Origin: CAYJPV01 sp964547975
Lineage (GTDB): Bacteria > Acidobacteriota > Vicinamibacteria > Vicinamibacterales > JAKQTR01
Direction of reading: 5' to 3'
Assembly (NCBI GenBank): GCA_964547975.1
Contig: CAZJRM010000051.1
Coordinates: 1-25,678 of the forward strand
Length of the DNA stretch: 25,678 nucleotides
The stretch's first letter is position 1. The number at the start of each line of letters is the position of its first letter. Positions 14,632-22,600 of the stretch are shown here, piece by piece. The notes beneath the pieces are model-generated. The model saw nothing but the letters and a program-made list of their open reading frames with translations. It was not told the DNA's origin and did no database searches. The translations under genes and the position numbers were made by a program.

Positions 14632-14645
14632 GTGACGGCTGTCAC
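14632..14645. promoter_or_regulatory. GTGAC-N4-GTCAC palindrome in divergent spacer
   Basis: Perfect 5-base arms with a 4-base spacer (GGCT) lie 20 bases before the first sigma factor ATG and 48 bases from the divergent membrane protein ATG. The position and symmetry suit an operator controlling one or both genes. No matching regulator is known from the window. Confidence 0.4.
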
Positions 14646-14665
14646 ACTCGGGCATTCGCGGGGTT

Positions 14666-15262
14666 ATGACCTTCATGGACCGCCATACCGAAGCCATAGT
14701 GGTCGACCGACTGCGTGCGGGCGATCATGAGGCGCTCGATGAGCTGTACGACGCGTATCGGGGACGCCTGTACTCGTTCCTCGTGCGGATGACGAGGAGC
14801 CGGCAGGCCGCCGACGACCTGCTTGAAGAGCTGTGGATCCGGGTCGTGACGCATGCCGCGCGACTGCGCCCGGACACCAATCTCGGTGCGTGGCTGTACA
14901 CCGTGGCGAGACACCTGGCGCTGAACTACGTCCGGTCCCGCAGCCTCGATCACTCCATCGACATCGCGGCGGTTGCCGTCTGGCCGGCATCCCCCGCAGA
15001 ACCCGGACCGTTCGAGTTGCTCGCGGCCACAGAACTCGAACGGCGAATCGACGCAGGAATCGCCTCGCTGCCGTTCGCGTATCGGGAGGCCCTGCTCCTG
15101 GTCGCCGTCGAGGGCCTGACCAACGCCGAGGCCGCTGCCGTGTGTGAGATCACGCCTGTGGCGCTCCGCCAGCGGCTCTCGAGAGCACGAGCCATGCTGT
15201 CTCGGATCATCGAACGTCGCGTGGCGGTCTCGACGCCGATCCTGGGGGAGGTGCGGTCGTGA
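14666..15262 (+). CDS. ECF-type RNA polymerase sigma factor
   Basis: The 198-residue protein contains sigma region 2 (about 23-91: 'DELYDAYRGRLYSFLVRMTR', then 'DDLLEELWIRV' and 'LGAWLYTVARHLALNYVRSR') and sigma region 4 (about 124-178: 'LPFAYREALLLVAVEGLTNA' and 'ALRQRLSRARAML'). There is no region 1.1 or 3, as expected for ECF factors. A second ATG three codons downstream (14675) is an alternative start; neither has a clear Shine-Dalgarno. The stop overlaps the GTG start of the next gene by 4 bases, indicating coupled translation with a membrane protein that is a likely anti-sigma partner. The signal sensed is not evident. Confidence 0.93.
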   Translation: MTFMDRHTEAIVVDRLRAGDHEALDELYDAYRGRLYSFLVRMTRSRQAADDLLEELWIRVVTHAARLRPDTNLGAWLYTVARHLALNYVRSRSLDHSIDIAAVAVWPASPAEPGPFELLAATELERRIDAGIASLPFAYREALLLVAVEGLTNAEAAAVCEITPVALRQRLSRARAMLSRIIERRVAVSTPILGEVRS

Positions 15263-15540
15263 GCACCGGCACTGGTCACGACGAGGTCATTGATCGAGTC
15301 CTCGCAGGCCTCGCCCACCCGGACGTCAGTGCCGCACGCGCAGATGTGATCCGCAACCGGATGCACGCCAGGTTCGCGCGGCGGGCCGTCCACCGCAGTG
15401 CGGCGCCTGGTCAAGCCCCTGGCGAAGCTGCGCGCGCGGACTCTCGCTCGGCGGTCCGCGTGGCAGCGGCCTTCGTCGCGGCCCTCGCGATCTGCGTCGC
15501 CGGGATCATCCGACACGCCCTGCAACTCTACGGTCGCTGA
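15259..15540 (+). CDS. Small single-helix membrane protein, candidate anti-sigma factor
   Basis: This 93-residue protein starts at a GTG that overlaps the sigma factor stop (GTGA). Residues 1-60 are soluble and charged, with 'DEVIDRVLAGLAHPDVSAAR'. A single helix follows ('VRVAAAFVAALAICVAGIIR', about 66-87) with only a few residues after it, so the N-terminus is probably cytoplasmic with no sensor domain outside. No zinc-binding HxxxCxxC anti-sigma motif is seen. The call as an anti-sigma factor comes from gene position and topology, not from sequence family. Confidence 0.65.
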   Translation: MSTGTGHDEVIDRVLAGLAHPDVSAARADVIRNRMHARFARRAVHRSAAPGQAPGEAARADSRSAVRVAAAFVAALAICVAGIIRHALQLYGR

Positions 15541-15574
15541 CGCACGCCGACGAGGCGACGGGGTAACGATGCGC

Positions 15575-15598
15575 GGGGGCTGGCTGAAGCCAGCCCCC
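15575..15598. repeat. TGAA-loop palindrome, copy 3
   Basis: A 10-bp perfect stem GGGGGCTGGC/GCCAGCCCCC closes a TGAA loop (15585-15588), 34 bases after the stop of the small membrane protein gene. It could also act as a terminator stem, but there is no T-run. The 146-base gap between the two convergent genes contains this and heptamer array 5, and little else. Confidence 0.8.
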
Positions 15599-15618
15599 AC
15601 GAGAGTCTCGAGTCGCGG

Positions 15619-15679
15619 GCCGCAAGCCGCGAGCCGCGAGCCGTGAGCCGTGAGCGTGAGCCGTGAGCGTGAGCCGTGA
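15619..15679. repeat. Heptanucleotide tandem array 5 (9 units)
   Basis: The units are GCCGCAA, GCCGCGA twice, GCCGTGA twice, then GCGTGA (6 bases) alternating with GCCGTGA to 15679. Two units have lost one C. The array ends 7 bases before the stop codon of the DUF885 gene. On the minus strand the unit reads TCACGGC, close to the CGGCTNN units of arrays 1 and 2. Confidence 0.85.
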
Positions 15680-15686
15680 GCCGACG

Positions 15687-17915
15687 CTACTTCGCGTCGA
15701 GGAAGCGCCATTTCACGGACGTCTCGCGCGTGAGTGGCTGGCCGTTGAGCGCGAGGCGCAGCAACGCGATCGGCATCGCGCCCTGGCGCAGCACCTCGTC
15801 GTGGAAGGCCTTCTGCCCCATCCGGCCGCTGTCGACGAGTTCCCGCCGCAGCGATCGGATCTGCAGCCCGCCGAGCAGGTACGCCGCCTGGTACAACGGA
15901 CCGTACCCGCCCTGGAACGAACGCCGCACCTCACCGATGGCGTTCTCCCGCTCGAAGTTCACGCGGTCAACGAGAAAGTCCACGCACTCCTGCGGCGACC
16001 ACTCGCCCATGTGGAACTTCAGCGAGAAGATGATGCGCGCGCACCGGTGCATCCGCCAGAACAGCGCACCAATCTTCTCTTCGGGCGTGTCGTGGAAGCC
16101 CAGATCGTACAACAGCAGTTCCCAGTAGAGCGGCCAGCCTTCGGCGTAGAACGGCGAATTCGTGCCGAGGCGCGCCCGATACGCGGCGAACCGGGCGGTC
16201 ATGTAGAACACGAGGTTGTGACCCGGGATCATCTCGTGGTGGGCCACCGCGTGGGAGAACGGCGTGTTGTTGCCGCGCATGCTCTGGATACGCGCGTCGT
16301 AGTCCATCGTGTCGGTCGGGTACGACACGCTGATCTGCGTGCCGCCGGTAAAGAACGGGTTCACCAGCTGGCGCTCCGGCGTCATCATGATCATCTGCTG
16401 CGACTCGGCCGCTACGGCGGAGACGGTCACCAGGTCCTTCGCCCGCATGTAGTCGATGGCCTCGAAGACCAGGTCGCGCACGACGCCCGCCTGCCCGCCC
16501 GGCGCCGGGTGGATGCCCTTCACCTGCTCCATCGCCTGCTTCCAGTCATCGCCGAAGCCCATCGCGGCCGCGGCCTTCTTCATCTCGCGATCGCACCAGG
16601 CGAATTCGGTCTCGGCGAACGCGATCAGCTCCTCGGGGGTGTACGGGATGAGCTCGTCCTGGAGATCCACGATCAGCCCCTGGCGGCCCCGGGCGGCGCC
16701 CGGGATTCCCGAGGCGTCGGCCTTGCGCGGCGGAGTGGCCGGCAACGCGATGCCGTCCCGGGCGAGAGCCTGTTCCGACATGGCGCGAATGTAGAGGTAG
16801 TCGACCTGCGCGTTGCGGCTCAGCGTCTTGAAGTCGAGCGACTTCAACGCCGTCAGCCACGACTGGTAGAAGGCCCTGTCGCGGGGCGGTCCGGCCGGTG
16901 CGGCGGCGCCGCGTCCCCCGCCAGGGCCGCCAGCGGGCATCCCGCGGAAGAGACGGACGACGTCCGACATCTCGTCGTGGCGCAGGGCCATCAACTCGGC
17001 CAGGTCGGGCACCGACGCAAACGCCGGCGCCGGCGCGGGCGCGATCGTGAACGTCGCCGGCGCGGGCTCGCCGGAGGCGGGGAAGGCGGCCGCCGTGACC
17101 TTGTCGCGCAGCAGCGTCGCGTACTCCTGCAGCGCCGCGTCGGCCTTCCTGAACGGCAGGCCCATCCACCACGTGAACAAGGGATCGTAGCCGTTGTAGA
17201 ACGTGAACCACTCCGACAAACCCGCGCGCAGGGCGTTCACGGCACCGGCGGCGCGCGCGGCAAGCTCGGCGCTCGGGCGGATCGCGCCCGTCGTCGGCGG
17301 CGTGGCCAGGCCGGCCTCGAGTGCCGCCTTCGCCGCCGCAATCTGCCGCGTCATCCGCGTCACGTGCTCCGCCGCCTGTTGCGGCTTCACATCGTCGAGG
17401 CGCAGGCGCGATTCCACCAGTTGAACGATGGTCGGGGCGAACGGAAGGAGCGGCGCCACGCGGGCCATGACGACAGTGTCGGTGTCGAGCTGCGCGAGGT
17501 TGGTCTCGATCGCCTTCTGCAGCGATGCCAGGTCGGCGGCGCCGGCGGGCGTGAGCGTCGCCGGCCGGATCGCGGCAAGCGCCGCCTGCCAGTCGAGGTC
17601 GAACCGTCTCAACCGCGCGATTCGCGCGGGCGACACCGGCTCGGGCGCCGCCGGCGCGGCCCCGCGGCCGCCCCCCCGCGCCGCGCCAAGGTAGTTCCCG
17701 GAGAGCGTCGCGCGGTCCAGCGTGTACCGCGCAGTCACCAGCACCATCTCGCTCGGCCTCGGCACGAGCAGCGGGCGCAGGTTCTTCGGCGCGAGCGCCG
17801 GCGGCGCCGCCGGCGCGGCGGCAGGCGCCGGCTGCTGGGCGTACCCGACAACCGAGAGCACAACGACGACGGAAATCCCGGCGACGGACAGGAGCGGCCA
17901 GCGTCTGGGTGTCAT
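15687..17915 (-). CDS. Secreted DUF885-family putative metallohydrolase
   Basis: The 742-residue protein has an N-terminal signal peptide (about 1-27, ending 'VVGYAQ') and an Ala/Pro-rich stretch. The rest matches the DUF885 family, which is related to gluzincin-type metallopeptidases. The metal-site motif 'HHEMIPGH' (559-566) gives H560, E561 and H566, and 'AEGWPLYWE' about 25 residues later supplies the likely third ligand, E592. Family members are predicted peptidases or hydrolases of the cell envelope or periplasm, with few characterised. No Shine-Dalgarno is visible before the ATG at 17915. The esterase gene lies 49 bases upstream in the same direction, so the two are probably one operon. 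A Pro/Gly/Ala-rich insertion at about 325-345 is unusual but probably a surface loop. Confidence 0.88.
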   Translation of the reverse strand: MTPRRWPLLSVAGISVVVVLSVVGYAQQPAPAAAPAAPPALAPKNLRPLLVPRPSEMVLVTARYTLDRATLSGNYLGAARGGGRGAAPAAPEPVSPARIARLRRFDLDWQAALAAIRPATLTPAGAADLASLQKAIETNLAQLDTDTVVMARVAPLLPFAPTIVQLVESRLRLDDVKPQQAAEHVTRMTRQIAAAKAALEAGLATPPTTGAIRPSAELAARAAGAVNALRAGLSEWFTFYNGYDPLFTWWMGLPFRKADAALQEYATLLRDKVTAAAFPASGEPAPATFTIAPAPAPAFASVPDLAELMALRHDEMSDVVRLFRGMPAGGPGGGRGAAAPAGPPRDRAFYQSWLTALKSLDFKTLSRNAQVDYLYIRAMSEQALARDGIALPATPPRKADASGIPGAARGRQGLIVDLQDELIPYTPEELIAFAETEFAWCDREMKKAAAAMGFGDDWKQAMEQVKGIHPAPGGQAGVVRDLVFEAIDYMRAKDLVTVSAVAAESQQMIMMTPERQLVNPFFTGGTQISVSYPTDTMDYDARIQSMRGNNTPFSHAVAHHEMIPGHNLVFYMTARFAAYRARLGTNSPFYAEGWPLYWELLLYDLGFHDTPEEKIGALFWRMHRCARIIFSLKFHMGEWSPQECVDFLVDRVNFERENAIGEVRRSFQGGYGPLYQAAYLLGGLQIRSLRRELVDSGRMGQKAFHDEVLRQGAMPIALLRLALNGQPLTRETSVKWRFLDAK

Positions 17916-17964
17916 GGGGGAGCATGCTGCGCCATGACGCCAACCGAGTCAAGCCGTCCGGACG

Positions 17965-19518
17965 TCAGCGCGCGCCGGCCGGCGTTCGCCGCCAGGCGAA
18001 GTACTCGTCGAGCACCTTCAGTGACGCCGCGCTGGGGACCGGGCCCGTTCGGGCCGTCGGCCCGAGGTACATCACGACGGCATTCGAGTCGCTGAACGCC
18101 GGCCACGCAGGCAGCCCCTCGCCGTTCGGATCGCCACGTTTCGCGAAGTTGGTCCAGTACACGGCCATCGTCTCGGAGATATGACGGTCGGAGGCGGTCG
18201 GCGTCCCCTCGAGATTCTCGAAGACGTACGGCACGTCGACGCCGTGCGGCGTGCCGTGATCGGCATCGGCGGCGCCAGGCGTCCGTGCCGGATGCTGGTC
18301 GAAGTAGTACAGGAACGCCTTGCCCTTGCCGCGTGCCGACTGCAGCCGGGCCCACGACCAGGTGTGCCAACCAAAAGCCGAATCCCGCGCCAGGTCGCGG
18401 GCAGTCTTCGTCACCCGCCCCCCTTCCGTCGGATACGCCGCCAGGAGCCGGTCGGCAAACGGGCCGTACCGTTCGCGAACGCCCGCGGCGAACTCCTCCA
18501 CCGCCTTCACACGCGTGAAGCTGAGTCCTTCGTCCGAGTTGTAGCCGACCAGCACGGGCGTGTCATTGAAACGCCCGGCTTCGTAGAGCCGGTACTGGTC
18601 GTCGGGGATCACGTAACCGTCGACGATGGGCCAGGCCATCCCGCGCTGGGCCCGCCTCGACTCGAGCAGTTGCTGGGACGTGAGGGCGCGCAGGTCACCA
18701 ATCGACGTCGCGCCCACCGCGGTGGCGAACTCGACACCCGACGATTCGGCATCGGCGAGGTGCCGCATGTTCTCGCCCGGCTGGGGGGTCTTGTGCGTCG
18801 GCCCGAACGATCCGCCGCTCTGCGAAATCGCGCCGTGGAAGAGTCCCTTCGCGAGCGGCGACGCGCACAGCATGCTGACGGCGATGCCGCCGGCGGATTC
18901 CCCGAAGATGGTCACGCGCGACGGGTCGCCTCCGAGCGCCGCGATGTTGCGCTGGATCCATTGCAGGCCGGCGATCATGTCGAGCAGGCCGTAGTTGCCT
19001 GATGTCCGCGACGCCGTCTCCCCGCTCAATTGCGGATGAGCGAAGAACCCCAGGACGCCCACTCGATAGGCCACGCTCACGAGCACGACGCCGCGCCTGG
19101 CCAGCCTGGCGCCGTCGTGGACCGGGTACGACGTCGCGCCGCCGGCGAAGCCGCCGCCGTAGATCCACACCAGGACGGGCAACCGCTCGGTCGGGGACTT
19201 CGCCGGTGTCCAGACGTTGAGGTAGAGGCAGTCTTCGCTCAACCCGCCAGGAGGCGGCGTCCCGGCCGCCTGCATGCAGGCGGGCGCGAAGTCCGTCGCC
19301 GGGCGAGTCCCCGTCCACGCCACGACCGGCTGCGGCGCTTTCCAGCGGCGCTCGCCGACGGGCGGGGCGGCAAACGGGATCCCCTTGTACACCGCGAGGT
19401 CGCCGTCCACGCGGCCCTGGATGAGGCCGCCATCCACCTTCACGGTTTGAGCGGACACCGCCGCCGACGACCACACAATCGCGCAGGCGGCGGTGAGGAG
19501 CAGCAAGGCACGTTTCAT
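17965..19518 (-). CDS. Secreted type-B carboxylesterase
   Basis: The 517-residue protein has a Sec signal peptide (about 1-23, ending 'AVSAQ') and a complete alpha/beta-hydrolase of the carboxylesterase type B family. The nucleophile is S208 in 'FGESAGG', the oxyanion hole is 'GGGF' (121-124), the acid is E330 in 'YNSDEG' and the base is H425 in 'GTPHGVDVPYVF'. Other family marks are 'SEDCLYLNVWTP' and 'NYGLLDMIAGLQWIQRNI'. The ATG at 19518 has GGGAGG about nine bases upstream. A strong promoter with a LacI-type operator lies about 60 bases before it. Placement next to two secreted arabinofuranosidases suggests it may remove ester side groups from hemicellulose or pectin; the family also includes broad-range esterases, so the substrate is open. 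Confidence 0.95.
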   Translation of the reverse strand: MKRALLLLTAACAIVWSSAAVSAQTVKVDGGLIQGRVDGDLAVYKGIPFAAPPVGERRWKAPQPVVAWTGTRPATDFAPACMQAAGTPPPGGLSEDCLYLNVWTPAKSPTERLPVLVWIYGGGFAGGATSYPVHDGARLARRGVVLVSVAYRVGVLGFFAHPQLSGETASRTSGNYGLLDMIAGLQWIQRNIAALGGDPSRVTIFGESAGGIAVSMLCASPLAKGLFHGAISQSGGSFGPTHKTPQPGENMRHLADAESSGVEFATAVGATSIGDLRALTSQQLLESRRAQRGMAWPIVDGYVIPDDQYRLYEAGRFNDTPVLVGYNSDEGLSFTRVKAVEEFAAGVRERYGPFADRLLAAYPTEGGRVTKTARDLARDSAFGWHTWSWARLQSARGKGKAFLYYFDQHPARTPGAADADHGTPHGVDVPYVFENLEGTPTASDRHISETMAVYWTNFAKRGDPNGEGLPAWPAFSDSNAVVMYLGPTARTGPVPSAASLKVLDEYFAWRRTPAGAR

Positions 19519-19554
19519 GTTCGACGCCTCCCTGGCGTTCTGGCGGCCGGTTTA

Positions 19555-19568
19555 GGTAAGCGCTTGCA
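19555..19568 (-). promoter_or_regulatory. LacI-family-type operator at the esterase transcription start
   Basis: Read on the minus strand, TGCAAGCGCTTACC matches TGNAANCGNTTNCA, the usual LacI/GalR-family operator with central CG, at all fixed positions but the last. It lies 6 bases after the -10 box of the esterase promoter, so a bound repressor would block transcription start. The spacer also serves the divergent arabinofuranosidase, which could be controlled by the same site. No LacI-type regulator is encoded in the window. Confidence 0.65.
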
Positions 19569-19574
19569 GTCGGG

Positions 19575-19602
19575 AGTATACTTCCGCAGCTTTCGGCGTC
19601 AA
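19575..19602 (-). promoter_or_regulatory. Sigma-70-like promoter of the esterase operon
   Basis: On the minus strand TTGACG (19597-19602) and TATACT (19575-19580) are separated by 16 bases, five of six consensus matches each. Transcription would start near 19568, giving a leader of about 50 bases to the ATG at 19518. TATACT also occurs on the plus strand at 19577-19582 and could serve the divergent gene. Confidence 0.7.
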
Positions 19603-19638
19603 GCCGCCGGTTCTCAACGGACACGCACCTGGATTCCT

Positions 19639-22600
19639 ATGAAGACCACTTCCCTCACCGCGCTCATGGTCGCGCTGGCGCTGACTGGCGCCGACTCCGC
19701 GATGTACTCACAGGCGGCCTCGGCGCCGCCCCGCCCGCAGGGACCGTGCGACATCTATGCCGCCGCCGGCGCACCGTGCGTGGCCGCCCACAGCACCACG
19801 CGCGCGCTCTATGCCTCCTACAGCGGCCCCCTGTACCAGGTGCTGCGCCAGTCCGACGGCAAGACGCTCGACATCGGTGTCGTCCCGTCGAGCGCCACGC
19901 CAATGCCGGATCCCGGCGGGTACGCGAACGCCGCCGCGCAGGATGCCTTCTGCGCGAACACCTATTGCTGGATCAGCATCATCTACGACCAGTCGCCGAA
20001 GCAGAACCACCTGGTGCAGGCGCCGCGCGGCGGGTTCGCCGGCCCGGCCATGGGCGGTTTCAACAACCTGCCCGTGGCCGACATGGCGCCCGTGACGATC
20101 ATGGGCCACAAGGTCTACGGAGTCTTCATCGAGCCCGGCATGGGCCTGCGGCAGAACGACGTCAAGGGCACCGCGGTGGACGACCAGGCCGAGGGCCAGT
20201 ACTGGGTCATCAACGGCCACCACTACAACTCGGGTTGCTGCTTCGACTACGGCAACGCCGAAACCGACAGCCGTGACGATGGCAACGGCACGATGGAGAC
20301 GACGTACTACGGGAACGCGCCGTGGTGGTACCGAGGGAGCGGGCCGGGTCCGTGGATCATGACCGACCAGGAAAACAACCTGGTGGGCTGCGTCAACGCC
20401 GATGGCTCGAAGGTGTGCAAGGACCTGCCGACCATCACGTGGCGATTCGTCACGGCCATGGCGAAGGGCGAACCGCACCACTGGACGTCGCTCGGCGGCG
20501 ACGCGCAGCGCGGCACGCTGAAGGTGATGTTCGACGGCCCGCGTATCGACCACACCTACGATCCGATGCGCAAGCAGGGCGCGATCCTCCTCGGCAATGG
20601 CGGCGACAACAGCGTTGGCTCGCAGGGCACGTTCTACGAAGGCGCGATGACCGCGCCGGGCACGTTCCCGTCGGATGCGACGGATCAGCGCATCCAGGCC
20701 AACGTGGTCGCGGCGAAGTACGACGTGGCGCGCGTGAGCGTGGCCCCGGCCTCGGCGACGGCGCAGCTGCCGGGACTGCAGACGTTCGCGCCGGGTTCCA
20801 CGCGCGAGACGACCGTCACCTTCACGAACACGACGGGCGCGCCGCTCAGCGAGGTCACCATCGGCCTCACCGTGCCGAAGGGCTGGACCGCCAGCGTCGC
20901 CGGGACGGGCAAGGCCTCGTCCACGGTCGCATCGGTCGCGCCGGGCGCGCTCGTCAGCACCACCTTCAAGGTCACGTCGAACGCGACGCCGTACAACGGC
21001 GACATGGTCGGCCGCGTCTCGTGGAAGCCCGCGGGTGGCGCCGTCGCGCAGAGCGAGACGGCCGTGCAGAAGGTGCGCAACGTCAGCGCGGTCACGATCA
21101 ACGAATTCCGCGTCAGTGCCGGCTCGCCGTCGAATCCCACCGATACGTTCATCGAGCTCTACAACGGCGGCACGACGACCGTGGACCTCTCGAACTGGAC
21201 GCTGACGCAGCACCAGACGCAGTTGCCGGCCTTCTCGGCGATCACGATTCCCGCGGGGACGAAACTGCCCGCGAAAGGGTTCTACCTGCTCGGCCTCGCC
21301 AACTCCGGCCTGGCCGTCCCCGCGCGCGTCGGCGACAAGACGATTCACGTGAGGAGCGTCGCCGGCCTGGCCGTAGGCGACGCGATCACGATCGGCTCGG
21401 GCCAGAGCGCCGAGACACGCACGATCGCGGCGCTGGGCACGGCCGCCGGCGCGCCGACGCCGCTCTGGCAGCCGCTACCCGACGGCCCCGTCATCACGAT
21501 GCCCGTGGGCTCGACGAACGTACCGGTCACGAGCATCGCCGGGTTCGAAGTCGGCCAGAAGATCGGCATCGGCTACGGCGCCACGTATCCGACGATCGCG
21601 AAAGCGACCGAACGTTACGAAGTGGTGACCGTCACCGCCGTCGGCAAACAGGGCACGCAGGCGTTCCTGGCAGTCGATGCGGCCCCGGGCCAGACGAACA
21701 TCAAGGTGACCGCGGTCGCCGATATCTCCGCTGGCGACACGATCCGCATGGACGTGGAGACGGTCGGCTACGGGATCGAAACCGTCACGGTCACGAAGGT
21801 CGGCACGGCTGCCAGTCGCGGCGCGCTCGCGGCCGACGCCCCCGCCGGGGCCACGTCCATCGTGGTGCGCGGCCGTGGCCCGCTGACGGGCTACACCGTC
21901 GGCGACAAGATGACCGTCGGCACGCCCGCGAATCAGCAGACCGTGACGATCACGACGGTCGGAACCGCCGGACCGACGGGCACCCCCGTAGAGTTCACGC
22001 CGGCGCTCGCCGTGAATCACCTGGGCCGCGAAGACGTCGTCGCCCACGGCACGGGCCTCGACCTGACCGCGCCACTGAAGTTCAAACACGCGGCGAACAT
22101 GCCGTTCAGCGCGCGGGGGACGGGGCTCACCTTCACGCCGGCAACCGCGTTCGCGCACTCGAGCAACGAACCGGTGCTGGCGCTGGGCTCGGGCATCACG
22201 CTCGACAGACCGCTGACCAGGGCGCATGGGATCGAAGAGCCGGTGCGAAACCCGAAGGTCACGGTGGCCGGCTACCAGGGGTCGCCCGCGCCGCAGCAGT
22301 GGTTCGGCGGGCCCGCGCTCTCGAACAGCGCCGGCGCGATGATCCTGCGCAACGCGGCGGGTCTCGTCGTCGACAGCCTGAACTACGGGCTGCTCGTCGA
22401 TCCGTGGGCGGCCGAGGGCTACCAGGGCGAGTCGGGATTCGAGAAGTCCGGTTGCCTGGTGCCGACACCTGGCGTGAACGCTGGTGGCGGCCCGTTTGCC
22501 ATCGCCGTCACGACCAACACGCCGCACCGGAGCGCCGGCCGTCGCGCGGACGGCACCGACACCGACAGCAACTGCGCGGACTTCGCCGTGCAGGCCGCAG

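Noticed and set aside
15663..18095. Very long plus-strand open frame opposite the DUF885 gene
   Set aside because: The product is Arg/His/Gln-rich antisense text, while the minus strand encodes a recognisable secreted DUF885 protein with its metal-site motif.
19030..19638. Upstream extension of the first arabinofuranosidase
   Set aside because: The frame is open but lies antisense to the esterase and is Arg-rich; a signal peptide starts at 19639 and promoter elements lie in the spacer.
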